A DNA stretch of 64,000 nucleotides. Origin: SAR86 cluster bacterium (GTDB lineage: Bacteria; Pseudomonadota; Gammaproteobacteria; Magnimaribacterales; Magnimaribacteraceae). The translations under genes and the position numbers were made by a program. Where the stretch lies: contig CP097969.1 of assembly GCA_023703575.1 (NCBI GenBank), positions 496,001 through 560,000 of the forward strand. The letters are read 5' to 3'. How positions within the stretch are numbered: position 1 is the first letter of the stretch; each line of letters opens with the position of its first letter. Positions 1 through 8,550 of the stretch are shown here, piece after piece. Under the pieces are notes generated by a model. It worked only from the letters and a program-made list of their open reading frames with translations. It ran no database searches and was not told the DNA's origin.

Positions 1-1
1 T

Positions 2-112
2 GACGTAACTCCTATTGCTTTTCCCATTACTACCCTCCCTGAGAGACCAAAAAATGGTATTTCAGATGATTTTATTGGTTATAAAATGTTTGGATTATTA
101 CCTAAAGAGTAA
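2..112 (+). CDS. 3' end of an unidentified protein (partial)
   Basis: An open frame enters from the left edge and ends at the TAA at 110-112, giving 36 C-terminal residues that finish ...FGLLPKE. It overlaps the convergent SGNH hydrolase by 11 bases, a normal tail-to-tail arrangement in this compact genome. The piece is too short to assign a family. It could be a chance frame, but no stop interrupts it and the composition is protein-like. Confidence 0.45.
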   Translation, partial: DVTPIAFPITTLPERPKNGISDDFIGYKMFGLLPKE

Positions 113-875
113 ACATTGTTTTTAAGTGCTCTCTGACTAGTTTTGTCCAAATCTCATACCCCTTAGCACTCATATGGAGACCATCTTCAATAAAAAGGTC
201 AGGAATCCGTTCTCCTTCAGCCGATAACATACCATCCCAGATATCAATAAAAGTTACCAAATCATCTCTCGAAGCTATTTTGGCAATCATCTCGTTGTAA
301 GCTATCTCTTCTTTTTCTAAATAAACTCTAGCTGGAGACGGTTTTATACCTATTACGAATAAATGAACGCCAGGTAAAGCTTGATGAATCTTGTCTTTTA
401 GGATTTCGAAATCTTGAATAGTTTCCTCAGGTGTTTTCAAAGCAGTTAAGTCATTTGTGCCACAAAAGAAAACAATAGCTTTAGGAGAGTAACGTTGAAT
501 GACATCTTCAAAATGATGATTGACATGGGAGATATGAGCACCACCAAAACCTCTGTTTAAAACTTTGAGAGGTTGCATATCCTCTTCCAAAGAATTCCAA
601 AATCTTATACTAGAACTACCTGTAAAAAGAACTTCAATTTCTTTTGGAAAATCTAACTTATCCTCTTCTAAGAACTCATTTATTTCATCCTTATAAAAAT
701 CTTTTTTACTCCAAGCATTGAGATAGAGTGCAGTCTTTTTTATCTCTGCAGAAGAAATTTCTGTATTATTTAATTCTGCTTGAGTTTTAATTCTCTCTTC
801 CAAAATTTGAATATCATCAGAGCACCCAAAAAAGGTAAGTGCTAATAATATTGATACTAATTTGCTTATTTTCAT
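102..875 (-). CDS. SGNH/GDSL-type hydrolase lipoprotein
   Basis: The 257-aa protein begins with a lipoprotein signal peptide (lipobox ending FFGC near residue 18), so it should be anchored in the envelope. The SGNH blocks are visible: block I as FTGSSSIRFW (the catalytic Ser region, GSS instead of GDS), the conserved GTND in the middle, and the C-terminal DGLHMSAKGY block with the catalytic Asp and His. Such proteins are esterases or acetyl-esterases acting on lipids or cell-wall and carbohydrate acyl groups; the substrate cannot be read from the sequence. Its start overlaps the stop of the yqgE-like gene by 4 nt, suggesting an operon with the two genes upstream of it (NUDIX, YqgE). Confidence 0.85.
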   Translation of the reverse strand: MKISKLVSILLALTFFGCSDDIQILEERIKTQAELNNTEISSAEIKKTALYLNAWSKKDFYKDEINEFLEEDKLDFPKEIEVLFTGSSSIRFWNSLEEDMQPLKVLNRGFGGAHISHVNHHFEDVIQRYSPKAIVFFCGTNDLTALKTPEETIQDFEILKDKIHQALPGVHLFVIGIKPSPARVYLEKEEIAYNEMIAKIASRDDLVTFIDIWDGMLSAEGERIPDLFIEDGLHMSAKGYEIWTKLVREHLKTMFTL

Positions 876-1435
876 GCGTTACCAAAATTGGGACTTATCA
901 TTCGAATATCATAACCAACTATTTTTGACATTTCATTGATTTGGTCACTTGGATTTATTTTAAATATTAAATTACTATTTTCTTCAAATGCAATCCAAGC
1001 ATTATCTGCGATTTCAGTATTAAGCTGTCCTGGACCCCATCCTGTATAACCCAGTGTCAGCCTAAAATTTTTGGGACCATCTCCTCTAGCAATATCCTCT
1101 ATAGCCTCAAAATCTGTACTCATGTAAACATTTTCACTCACTTTTAAGGTTCCTTTCCAGCATTTATCTGAACTATGAAGTATAAATATTGCTCCGGGAT
1201 TAACGGGCCCACCTAAAAATACATTCCCTTTAGCATTATCAACTTCACTAATCTTTAAGCCTCTTAGTAGTTCCTTTAAATCGAGCTCTAAAGGTCTATT
1301 AAAAATTAAGCCAAGGGAACCTTGTTCATTATGATCGCAAATGTATATTAATGAGTCTGTAAAATAAGATGTTCCTTCTTCATTCGGAGAAAAGAAAAGA
1401 ATTTTTCCTTTTATTTTGTCTTCTTCAGTCCACAT
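872..1435 (-). CDS. YqgE/AlgH family protein (UPF0301)
   Basis: This 187-aa protein matches the YqgE/AlgH family along its length: the N-terminal KGKILFFSP strand, then GLIFNRPLELDLKELL, the GGPV motif, and a C-terminal LGYTGWGPGQLNTEI segment. The family is widespread in proteobacteria, and its molecular function is not firmly established despite the AlgH (alginate regulation) name. The gene sits in a three-gene minus-strand run, overlapping the NUDIX gene by one base (TAATG) and the SGNH lipoprotein by four. Confidence 0.9.
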   Translation of the reverse strand: MWTEEDKIKGKILFFSPNEEGTSYFTDSLIYICDHNEQGSLGLIFNRPLELDLKELLRGLKISEVDNAKGNVFLGGPVNPGAIFILHSSDKCWKGTLKVSENVYMSTDFEAIEDIARGDGPKNFRLTLGYTGWGPGQLNTEIADNAWIAFEENSNLIFKINPSDQINEMSKIVGYDIRMISPNFGNA

Positions 1436-1986
1436 TACATATTTTCACTCAGCTTATACAAGTTATAAAAATAAAAGGCACTTATAACCAACGCATGTTC
1501 AATCTCCCGATTTTTTATCAAAGAAGGTATCTCGTCAATATTTTTACTGATAATCTCAATGTCTTCAGTTCCATCCAAATTCTGATCAGCAGACTTTTCG
1601 CAATTAAGAGCAAGGTATGTATAAGTATGGTTGGCCAAAATTGCAGGATTAGATTCTACTCTTCCTATTTCAACAACTTCACTTCCTTCAAAACCTGTTT
1701 CTTCTTTCAATTCTCGAATAGCTGCTTGTTTTGGATCTTCCCCATGATCAGCCATTCCTCCAGGTATTTCTAAGGATGTCTTTTCTAAACCAAATCTATA
1801 TTGATTTACCAAAATTACCTCTCCTGATGAGGTAATAGGAATAATATTTACCCACGTGGGTACTTCCATTACCCAGACACTATGTTCTGTGCCAAGTTTT
1901 GGAGAAGTGACTTGATCTTCCCTCATTTTAAAGATTTTATTCTCTAATAAATATTTAGAAGAATTTTTTTCCCATTTCTTTATCAT
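1435..1986 (-). CDS. NUDIX hydrolase, ADP-ribose pyrophosphatase-like
   Basis: The 183-aa protein carries a complete Nudix box: a GG start, a central E, and RELKEETGF (pattern GX5EX7REUXEEXGU) near residues 76-99. The upstream WVNIIPITSSGEVILVNQYR segment resembles the NudF/ADP-ribose pyrophosphatase subgroup, which hydrolyses ADP-ribose and similar nucleoside-diphosphate sugars. It is the first gene of a minus-strand trio with yqgE and the SGNH lipoprotein and diverges from the dedA-like gene across a 47-bp spacer, where both promoters must lie. Substrate specificity is inferred from the family. Confidence 0.88.
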   Translation of the reverse strand: MIKKWEKNSSKYLLENKIFKMREDQVTSPKLGTEHSVWVMEVPTWVNIIPITSSGEVILVNQYRFGLEKTSLEIPGGMADHGEDPKQAAIRELKEETGFEGSEVVEIGRVESNPAILANHTYTYLALNCEKSADQNLDGTEDIEIISKNIDEIPSLIKNREIEHALVISAFYFYNLYKLSENM

Positions 1987-2033
1987 GTATCTAACTTAAA
2001 TTTAAAATTTTCTTAATAAATATCCTAACTCAA

Positions 2034-2543
2034 ATGAATTCAGAACAGTTCTTAAATTGGATTATAAGCAATCCAGAGTATGCTGGCCTTGCGATGTTTA
2101 TTATAGGTTTTCTTGAATCTTTTTTTATTTCAGGTGCAGTATGGCCTAGTGTGATTCTTTTATTATTTGCAGTTGGACTCAGTGAATCTGATATTAAGCT
2201 TGCTTTCATTTGCATAGGGGCCGGATTAGGTTCTTGGGTTGGGGATACCCTAAGTTTTTACTCTGGTTTACTTTTTGGACCGAGATTGAAGAGACTCAAT
2301 TTTTTACAAAAAAGACAAGCAGTCTTTAATAGAGGAGAAGATTTTTTTAAAAAATATGGTTGGGTTGGAATTCTAATTGGAAGACTGATACCAGCAATAA
2401 GACCTTTTATTCCGTTTATAGCCGGCATTTCATCGATGAAACCTATTGTTTTTTTTATTAGCTCAATACTTGCTTGCTTAATATGGTCAATTGCACTGGC
2501 AATTTTGATAATAGGAATAGATAATATAATTAACTTTTTTTAA
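2034..2543 (+). CDS. DedA family membrane protein (VTT/SNARE-associated domain)
   Basis: A 169-aa integral membrane protein with the DedA signature: an N-terminal hydrophobic hairpin, the conserved GSWVGDTLSFYSGLLFG stretch and the GRLIPAIRPFIPFIAG motif containing the essential Arg and Pro residues. DedA proteins are thought to be lipid or ion-coupled transporters/scramblases important for envelope homeostasis. At 169 residues it is slightly shorter than many members (about 200). It begins a short plus-strand run with the Bax-inhibitor-like protein and a 70-aa membrane protein. Confidence 0.88.
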   Translation: MNSEQFLNWIISNPEYAGLAMFIIGFLESFFISGAVWPSVILLLFAVGLSESDIKLAFICIGAGLGSWVGDTLSFYSGLLFGPRLKRLNFLQKRQAVFNRGEDFFKKYGWVGILIGRLIPAIRPFIPFIAGISSMKPIVFFISSILACLIWSIALAILIIGIDNIINFF

Positions 2544-2557
2544 TAGATAATAAAATT

Positions 2558-3316
2558 ATGTCAAAACATCAAGCTTTAGATACTTTCGGAAGATCAGGAA
2601 ATCCTGTCTTCGGAAACAAATTTGATGGAGATGCTCAATTTAGAGATCTTCCTGTTGCACAAAAAATGACTTTAGATGGTACGGTAAATAAAACTGGAAT
2701 CCTTTTATCTTTGTGCTTTGCAACTTCAGCTATCAGCTGGAACATTCCTAATCCTGCATTAATGGGCTTTGGGGCTATCGGAGGATTAATACTGGCCCTG
2801 ATAACAATGTTTCGTCCTACATCGGCTGGCATGACAGCTCCTTTATATGCTGCTTCTCAAGGCCTTTTTCTAGGTGGTATAACGGTCATGTTTGAATCTC
2901 AATTTCCGGGTATTGCTATACAAGCCATCGGTCTTACTTTTGGAACACTAGCTTCTCTACTTGTGTGTTACAAAACTGGCATAATTAAGCCGACTGAGAA
3001 TTTTAGACTAATGATAGTTAGCGCGACAGCGGGTATAGGACTTCTCTATATTGTTAATATTGGAATGCTCTTGTTTGGTGGAGGAGAAGGTATTGGATTT
3101 ATTCACTCTAACGGAATTATGGGAATTGGATTTAGTCTATTTGTAGTTGGTATTGCTGCATTAAACTTAGTTCTAGATTTTGATTTTATTGAACAAGGCT
3201 CTGAGAATGGACTTCCTAAACATATGGAATGGTTTGGGGCATTCTCTTTAATGGTTACTTTAGTTTGGCTTTATTTAGAAATACTCAGATTACTTACAAA
3301 ACTAAGAAGTAACTAG
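2558..3316 (+). CDS. Bax inhibitor-1/YccA family membrane protein
   Basis: The 252-aa protein has a hydrophilic N-terminal tail of about 45 residues containing a GNPVFG segment, followed by about seven hydrophobic helices and an acidic FDFIEQG motif near residue 205. This matches the longer bacterial Bax-inhibitor-1-like proteins (BaxI_1/YccA type). These are inner-membrane proteins, possibly calcium or proton leak channels; function in this organism is unknown. It lies 14 bp after the DedA gene and directly abuts the next small membrane gene. Confidence 0.8.
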   Translation: MSKHQALDTFGRSGNPVFGNKFDGDAQFRDLPVAQKMTLDGTVNKTGILLSLCFATSAISWNIPNPALMGFGAIGGLILALITMFRPTSAGMTAPLYAASQGLFLGGITVMFESQFPGIAIQAIGLTFGTLASLLVCYKTGIIKPTENFRLMIVSATAGIGLLYIVNIGMLLFGGGEGIGFIHSNGIMGIGFSLFVVGIAALNLVLDFDFIEQGSENGLPKHMEWFGAFSLMVTLVWLYLEILRLLTKLRSN

Positions 3317-3529
3317 ATGGATTTAAATACCATCTTCTTTGGTGGTCTTGCATTGCTTTCTTTTGCCGTGTTTTTCTACTTAGGTAAGATGAAGGCTTCT
3401 AAGTCTCAAACTGAAAGGGAAGATAGAATAGATTGGTCGGGCAGAAAATTTTCGTTCAGAAGTTGTATAACGATAGCCCTTGCATTCTTTCTTATACTTT
3501 ATTTCCTTAATTTCTTTATTCTTTCCTAA
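3317..3529 (+). CDS. Small two-helix membrane protein of unknown function
   Basis: A 70-aa product with a hydrophobic helix at about residues 5-24, a charged middle (KASKSQTEREDRIDW) and a second hydrophobic helix at the C-terminus. The ATG begins on the base after the TAG of the upstream Bax-inhibitor-like gene, so translational coupling is likely. No family is recognised. It meets the convergent alcohol dehydrogenase gene with only one base between stops. Confidence 0.65.
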   Translation: MDLNTIFFGGLALLSFAVFFYLGKMKASKSQTEREDRIDWSGRKFSFRSCITIALAFFLILYFLNFFILS

Positions 3530-3530
3530 A

Positions 3531-4661
3531 CTACATTGCATCTAAGAAGAGTTTTTCCCACTCATCTTGGGTAGGTAGTCTCGGTGTTGTAGCATTACTA
3601 GGGTCAGTCATGGAGTGAGCTACAAGCCCCGGAATCATTTCTTCCGTAATTCCCATCTCTTTTAAGCCACTGGGTAGACCGATGGCTTTATTAAGGATTT
3701 CTATCTCCTCTGCTAGATCCTTGGATTTATCTTTTCCCATGGCACGCAATATTTTTGAATACTTATTGCCAACATGATCTCTATTGAATCTCAAGACTGT
3801 GGGCAAGATAACACCATTTAACGTTCCATGATGTAGTCTAAGTTCTTGGTCTGCACCTATTGCATGACTCATGGAATGGACTGCGCCTAGTCCTTTTGAA
3901 AAAGCCATTGCTCCCTCAGTAGAGGCCATCATCATATTCCATCTTGCTTCTTTATCTTGACCATCTTTTACTGCCCTAATCAAGCTCTCTTCACCAACAA
4001 CCTTTTCAACTCCATCTAAACCTACTGCTTCAGCAGGCGGGTCTATAACAGGAGAAAGTATCGCTTCTATACAATGCGTTAAAGCATCCATTCCTGCACC
4101 TGCAGTTAGAGTAGGAGGCAATCCAAGGGTAAGCTCTGGATCACATATAGCAGCATCAGGTCTTAAATGATCACTAGCTAAAATAAGCTTTCTTCCATCA
4201 TTCATGATTATCACTGCTCCTAATGATACTTCGCTTCCAGTCCCTGAAGTTGTAGGAATAGCTATCATCGGCATAGTTTCATTAATTTTTCCTACGCCCC
4301 CCTCATTAACAGAATAATCTACAACATCTCCTTCATGATTAGCCATTAATGCAACTGCTTTGGCTAAATCCATACTTGAACCACCGCCAAAACCTATTAC
4401 TCCGTCACAATTATTTTCTTTATATGCTTTGAGGGCAATATTTACTGCCTCTTCGGTAGGATTAGCGGGAGTTTCTTCATAAAAAGTAGGAGATAATTCA
4501 TTTGAAAGAAGACCCCTAATCTTGTCGGACATCCCAATGGAAGCTAGGCCAGGATCAGTGCATATGAGTGGGTTTTTTACTCCAAGATCTTGTAAAACTG
4601 AAGATATATTTTTTATTGACCCATTTTCAAAGTAAGGTTTATTTAAATAATTTAGCTGCAT
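3531..4661 (-). CDS. Iron-containing alcohol dehydrogenase
   Basis: A group III (Fe-ADH) NAD(P)-dependent alcohol dehydrogenase. The N-terminal half shows the nucleotide-binding GFGGGSSMDLAK motif and the PTTSGTGSEVS loop. The C-terminal helical half carries the metal-ligand region with DALTHCIEA and the His-rich HSMSHAIGA...HHGTLNG segment. The frame is open 34 codons further upstream, but that extension would overlap the divergent recX start and lacks family similarity. The ATG at 4661 gives the expected length of 376 aa. The substrate is unclear: family members reduce aldehydes, oxidise short alcohols or 4-hydroxybutyrate, or act as maleylacetate reductases. Confidence 0.88.
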   Translation of the reverse strand: MQLNYLNKPYFENGSIKNISSVLQDLGVKNPLICTDPGLASIGMSDKIRGLLSNELSPTFYEETPANPTEEAVNIALKAYKENNCDGVIGFGGGSSMDLAKAVALMANHEGDVVDYSVNEGGVGKINETMPMIAIPTTSGTGSEVSLGAVIIMNDGRKLILASDHLRPDAAICDPELTLGLPPTLTAGAGMDALTHCIEAILSPVIDPPAEAVGLDGVEKVVGEESLIRAVKDGQDKEARWNMMMASTEGAMAFSKGLGAVHSMSHAIGADQELRLHHGTLNGVILPTVLRFNRDHVGNKYSKILRAMGKDKSKDLAEEIEILNKAIGLPSGLKEMGITEEMIPGLVAHSMTDPSNATTPRLPTQDEWEKLFLDAM

Positions 4662-4735
4662 AATTTTCTTCCAAATTAAAGAACATAATTCTATATGTTT
4701 TTTATTATATTTAGAAAGAATATACTTAATGAGGA

Positions 4736-5197
4736 ATGAAAATTTTAGATCAACCACAAACAATTAGATTAAAGATTATGGATTTTCTTTCAAGAAGAGA
4801 GCACTCCGTAAAAGAAATTTTTCAAAAACTTTCGCACAGGGTTGAATCTCAAGATATGTTGCTTCAAGCCATTGACGATCTAGTAGAGGATGGCTTATTG
4901 AGTGATGAAAGATTTGCCGAAAGTTATTTTCAAAGCAGAAAAAATAAAGGTTTCGGCCCTCTCAGAATCAAGAATGAACTTAGCCAACGAGGTATAAAAG
5001 AAAGTATTTTTGATTCTATTCAAAGAGATACTGATTGGACGGCATGTGCTCTGAAAGCTTTAAAAAAGAAGACGAATGGAAAAAATCTTACGGAAACTAA
5101 GGAGATTCTTAAATTAAAAAAATTCTTAAATTACCGAGGTTACGAATTTCAAGATATAGATAAGGCTTTTTTAGAATTCAATAAGGAAAATTTATAA
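4736..5197 (+). CDS. recX: Regulatory protein RecX
   Basis: This 153-aa protein has the tandem three-helix repeats of RecX: FLSRREHSVKEIFQKL, then DGLLSDERFAESYFQSR and the downstream KGFGPLRIKNELSQRGI motif. RecX binds RecA filaments and inhibits recombinase activity. recA is not adjacent here, although recX often sits directly after it. The GAGG just upstream is too close to be an ideal ribosome binding site for the ATG at 4736, so an in-frame ATG at 4778 is an alternative; the longer form matches family length better. Confidence 0.88.
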   Translation: MKILDQPQTIRLKIMDFLSRREHSVKEIFQKLSHRVESQDMLLQAIDDLVEDGLLSDERFAESYFQSRKNKGFGPLRIKNELSQRGIKESIFDSIQRDTDWTACALKALKKKTNGKNLTETKEILKLKKFLNYRGYEFQDIDKAFLEFNKENL

Positions 5198-5234
5198 AAC
5201 TTCTTCTTACTTAAACTATACTAATGAAGACAAC

Positions 5235-6869
5235 ATGAGTTACCAAGTTTTAGCTAGAAAATGGAGACCCAATGACTTTTCAGAAGTCGTCGGGCAAGAA
5301 CATGTGGTTCAGGCCCTATCTAATAGCTTAGATAATCAAAAGGTTCATCAGGCATTTGTTTTAAGCGGCACCAGAGGTGTTGGAAAAACTACCATTGCCA
5401 GGATATTGGCTAAAAGTCTAAATTGTGAAGAGGGACTAGATTCTAAACCTTGTGGAAAATGCCCTACATGCTTATCAATTGCTGATGGAAGCTTTATGGA
5501 TTTCCAGGAAATAGATGCTGCATCAAGCAGAGGGGTTGATGATACGAAACAGCTTTTAGAAACAGTTATGCATATGCCTAGTTCTTCAAGATATAAAGTA
5601 TACCTGTTAGACGAAGTTCATATGCTTTCAACTCAAAGTTTTAACATGCTTCTAAAAACTTTAGAAGAGCCACCAGAGCATGTTATTTTTATTTTAGCTA
5701 CTACCTTGCCTGAGAAAATTCCTGCCACTGTAATTTCAAGATGTCTGCAATTCAATCTTAAAAATCTCACCAATAAACAATTAATAGAAAGACTCTCTTA
5801 TATTTTGAAAGAAGAGGGCATCGATTTTGATATTGATGCTATAGAGCAAATAGCCAGAGCAGGAAGAGGAAGCTTGAGAGATTCCCTGACAATTACCGAT
5901 CAAGCCATTGCTTTTTGTAAAGGCAGGCTTTCAAGTGAAGCTGTGGCGAATATGTTAGGTACACTTCCCTCAGACAACGTACTAAAATTGATCAACAATA
6001 TTGCACAAAGGGATCCAAAGTCTTTATTGGATAATCTCAATGAAATCAATCAATTAAGTATCGATTATTTTAGGTTGATGGACTTAATTCTAGAAAACCT
6101 ACAATTACTATCTTTCGCCAAAGTCTCTGAAGAAATTCTTGATGAAATTGATCTCAACAAAGGTGAAGCATTGAAATTGATGGAACTTCTTTCTGAAGAA
6201 GATCTCCAGATGTTATATCAAATAGGACTGATTGCTAAACGTGATATGGAATTAGCTCCAAGCTTGTCTGGTGGTTTCGATATGGCTCTTCTCAGAATGG
6301 TCTCTTTTATTCCTAATGAAATGGAAGAACTTAAAAAAAAAGTTGAGTCATTGGAAATAGACAGTAAAACTGATACTTTTTCAAAAATAAGCAAAACTGA
6401 AAATTCACCTGAAGATGTAAAGGTAGAAAAAAAAGAAATAAATCAAGATATTGAAGTAAAGAATTTACAAAAAATTGATATCAGTTCAACAAATTGGAAG
6501 AGAGTGTTTGACAAATTAAAACTCGATCCGGGTACAAAGCAATTAGCTTCTCACTGTTCCTTTATCAAGTCTGATGAAACGGTAATTTATTTATCTATGC
6601 CTAGTGAAAAACTAAGTGTTTTTAGTGGAAAGCATAGAAAACAACTTCAAGATGCTCTTTCTTCTCACTTTAATACTCAATGTAACTTATTTTTAGAGGA
6701 GGGGGGGTACTCAGACGAATCTCCAAATCAGATTAAGGAAGAAGAAAAAAGAAAAGAATTAAAACAGGCTAAAAGAGAAATTGAGCAAGATCCTAATGTT
6801 CAAAATTTAGTTGAAGCATTTGGAGCTAAGGTGGTTGAGTCATCAATAGAACCTAGAACAGAAAAGTGA
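5235..6869 (+). CDS. dnaX: DNA polymerase III subunit tau (and possibly gamma)
   Basis: The 544-aa clamp-loader ATPase. Domain I starts with YQVLARKWRP and carries Walker A GTRGVGKT (residues 45-52), the zinc-binding cysteines C64, C73, C76 and C79, the Walker B DEVH and the SRC sensor/arginine-finger motif. Domain III ends at the conserved MALLRMVSF segment near residue 360. The C-terminal tau region binds the polymerase core and the helicase. Nine consecutive A residues (6333-6341) fall right after domain III and could generate the shorter gamma form (see the separate entry). The recR start overlaps the stop; the ybaB gene common between dnaX and recR is absent. Confidence 0.95.
   Translation: MSYQVLARKWRPNDFSEVVGQEHVVQALSNSLDNQKVHQAFVLSGTRGVGKTTIARILAKSLNCEEGLDSKPCGKCPTCLSIADGSFMDFQEIDAASSRGVDDTKQLLETVMHMPSSSRYKVYLLDEVHMLSTQSFNMLLKTLEEPPEHVIFILATTLPEKIPATVISRCLQFNLKNLTNKQLIERLSYILKEEGIDFDIDAIEQIARAGRGSLRDSLTITDQAIAFCKGRLSSEAVANMLGTLPSDNVLKLINNIAQRDPKSLLDNLNEINQLSIDYFRLMDLILENLQLLSFAKVSEEILDEIDLNKGEALKLMELLSEEDLQMLYQIGLIAKRDMELAPSLSGGFDMALLRMVSFIPNEMEELKKKVESLEIDSKTDTFSKISKTENSPEDVKVEKKEINQDIEVKNLQKIDISSTNWKRVFDKLKLDPGTKQLASHCSFIKSDETVIYLSMPSEKLSVFSGKHRKQLQDALSSHFNTQCNLFLEEGGYSDESPNQIKEEEKRKELKQAKREIEQDPNVQNLVEAFGAKVVESSIEPRTEK
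6333..6341 (+). promoter_or_regulatory. A9 slippage tract in dnaX, candidate gamma-subunit site
   Basis: Nine A residues encode Lys367-369 of DnaX, exactly in register, just after the end of clamp-loader domain III. A shift to either other frame meets a stop almost at once: TGA at 6344-6346 in the -1 frame and TAG at 6358-6360 in the +1 frame. The product would be a protein of about 370-375 aa corresponding to gamma. Thermus dnaX is known to use a homopolymeric A run for transcriptional slippage, and E. coli uses a ribosomal frameshift. Use of the site here is inferred. Confidence 0.5.
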
Positions 6870-7480
6870 GTAAAGTTAGCCCTCTAGTAGATAGCCTAAT
6901 AGAGGCTTTTCAGTGCTTGCCCGGCGTAGGCCCTAAGTCAGCTCAGAGGATGGTTCTTCATCTTCTTGAAAGAAATAAGAATGCTGGCTTAATATTAGCG
7001 AATACTCTTAGTAATGCCTTGGAAAGCGTGGATAAATGTTCGAATTGTAGAATATTTACAGAAGATGAGATTTGCCAAATTTGTTCTAATGAAAAACGCA
7101 ACAAGAAGCAGATATGCGTTGTTGAATCTGTTTCGGATGTATTTGCAATTGAGATGAGCAACCAATTTACAGGTCAATATTTTATATTGCATGGGCACCT
7201 TTCACCGATTGATGATATTGGCCCTGATGAGCTCGGACTTGAAAAACTTTTTGCAAGAGCTAGAGAAGAAGGGATAGAAGAAATTATTTTAGCTACCAAT
7301 TCAACGCTAGAGGGAGAAACTACATCTCATTTCATTTATGACAAAATCAAGACTATAGAGAATCTTAAGGTGACAAAATTAGCTAGAGGTGTTCCTTTAG
7401 GAGGAGAATTAGAGTATGTTGATAGAGGAACTATAATGCATGCGTTTAGTGGAAGACAAAACATACGAATGGAAGACTAA
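6866..7480 (+). CDS. recR: Recombination mediator protein RecR
   Basis: A 204-aa RecR. It has the N-terminal helix-hairpin-helix (LPGVGPKSAQRM), a four-cysteine zinc finger (C58, C61, C70, C73), the Toprim domain beginning ICVVES, and the C-terminal ARGVPLGGELEYVD Walker-like segment. RecR acts with RecF/RecO in loading RecA on gapped DNA. The start is GTG at 6866, overlapping the dnaX stop as GTGA, so translation is coupled. Length and motifs are typical. Confidence 0.95.
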   Translation: MSKVSPLVDSLIEAFQCLPGVGPKSAQRMVLHLLERNKNAGLILANTLSNALESVDKCSNCRIFTEDEICQICSNEKRNKKQICVVESVSDVFAIEMSNQFTGQYFILHGHLSPIDDIGPDELGLEKLFARAREEGIEEIILATNSTLEGETTSHFIYDKIKTIENLKVTKLARGVPLGGELEYVDRGTIMHAFSGRQNIRMED

Positions 7481-7888
7481 ATGAAGTTTTTCTTTGGTCT
7501 TCTTTTTACAACATTAGTAAATTTTACATGTGGACTTGCAGGTTTTTACATTGCGAGTACATTTCTAATTTCTTTTGTTCCTGAGCATCAAAATGCTGTT
7601 ACCACCAATGACTTTTTATGGAGTTTCCTTCTGAAATTTACTGTTATTCTTATTTTAACTTGGATAATGTACAGAGTGATGTCTATGTTAGATACACCAA
7701 AAAAAAGAATATTATTTATTTTTCTTTTGGGAAGTTCTTTTTCTATTTATAACGAAGTTGATATTTTTTGGTCTAATAATTCACTAACTTGGAGTTTGGT
7801 AATTATTTTCGGTAAATCAATAAATTGGCTAATAACAGGCTACTTATTATCAAAGTTTGTAAAGCCAAAACATTTAGGTGCTTTTTAA
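7481..7888 (+). CDS. Membrane protein of unknown function
   Basis: A 135-aa product with about four hydrophobic segments, a short basic loop (TPKKR) and a C-terminal KPKHLGAF tail. The ATG follows the recR stop with no gap, so it is probably cotranscribed with dnaX-recR. No recognised family. Confidence 0.6.
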   Translation: MKFFFGLLFTTLVNFTCGLAGFYIASTFLISFVPEHQNAVTTNDFLWSFLLKFTVILILTWIMYRVMSMLDTPKKRILFIFLLGSSFSIYNEVDIFWSNNSLTWSLVIIFGKSINWLITGYLLSKFVKPKHLGAF

Positions 7889-7980
7889 AAGAAATAGCTA
7901 AGCCACTTCATTCTTGAAATAAATATTTATGTTTTTTATTTACTCCGCATTATTATACGTAGTAATAATCAATAAAAAAA

Positions 7981-8550
7981 ATGAGTATTAAATCTGATAG
8001 GTGGATCAAGGAAATGGCAATTAATCATGAAATGATTAAGCCTTTTGAATTAAACCAAGTACGGCTAGGAAAAAATGACGAGAAATTAATCTCTTACGGT
8101 ACTTCTTCATATGGCTATGATGTTAGATGTTCAGATGAATTTAAGGTCTTTACCAATATCAATTCTGCTACTGTTGATCCGAAGAGGTTCGACGAGGATA
8201 GTTTTGTTGATGTTCAAAGTGAGGTTTGCGTAATTCCACCTAATTCTTTTGCGCTAGCTAGTACTATTGAATATTTCAAAATCCCTAGAAATGTTTTAAC
8301 TATTTGCTTGGGTAAATCTACATATGCACGGTGTGGGATTATAGTGAACGTAACTCCTCTAGAACCAGAATGGGAAGGCCATGTTACCTTGGAGTTTTCC
8401 AATACCACTAGCCTGCCTGCTAAAATTTATGCCAATGAAGGCGTGGCTCAGATGCTATTTTTAGAATCTGATGAAGAATGCGAAGTCAGTTACAAAGATA
8501 GAGGTGGTAAATATCAAGGCCAAAGAGGCGTAACTTTACCTAAGGCCTAA
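7981..8550 (+). CDS. dcd: dCTP deaminase
   Basis: The 189-aa protein matches proteobacterial Dcd, which deaminates dCTP to dUTP to feed dTMP synthesis. Visible motifs are SYGYDVRC near the N-terminus, the GKSTYARCG loop, the catalytic [20 protein letters not shown] segment (catalytic Glu and substrate contacts), and the C-terminal [12 protein letters not shown] that closes over the triphosphate. The gene is preceded by a 92-bp AT-rich spacer likely to hold its promoter and overlaps the convergent DUF3108 gene by 4 nt. Confidence 0.95.
   Translation: MSIKSDRWIKEMAINHEMIKPFELNQVRLGKNDEKLISYGTSSYGYDVRCSDEFKVFTNINSATVDPKRFDEDSFVDVQSEVCVIPPNSFALASTIEYFKIPRNVLTICLGKSTYARCGIIVNVTPLEPEWEGHVTLEFSNTTSLPAKIYANEGVAQMLFLESDEECEVSYKDRGGKYQGQRGVTLPKA

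Noticed and set aside
1369-1773. Plus-strand 134-aa frame
   Set aside because: It is antisense to YqgE and the NUDIX gene, both clear family members.
4662-4763. 34-codon upstream extension of the iron alcohol dehydrogenase
   Set aside because: It overlaps the divergent recX start and has no similarity to family N-termini; ATG 4661 fits.
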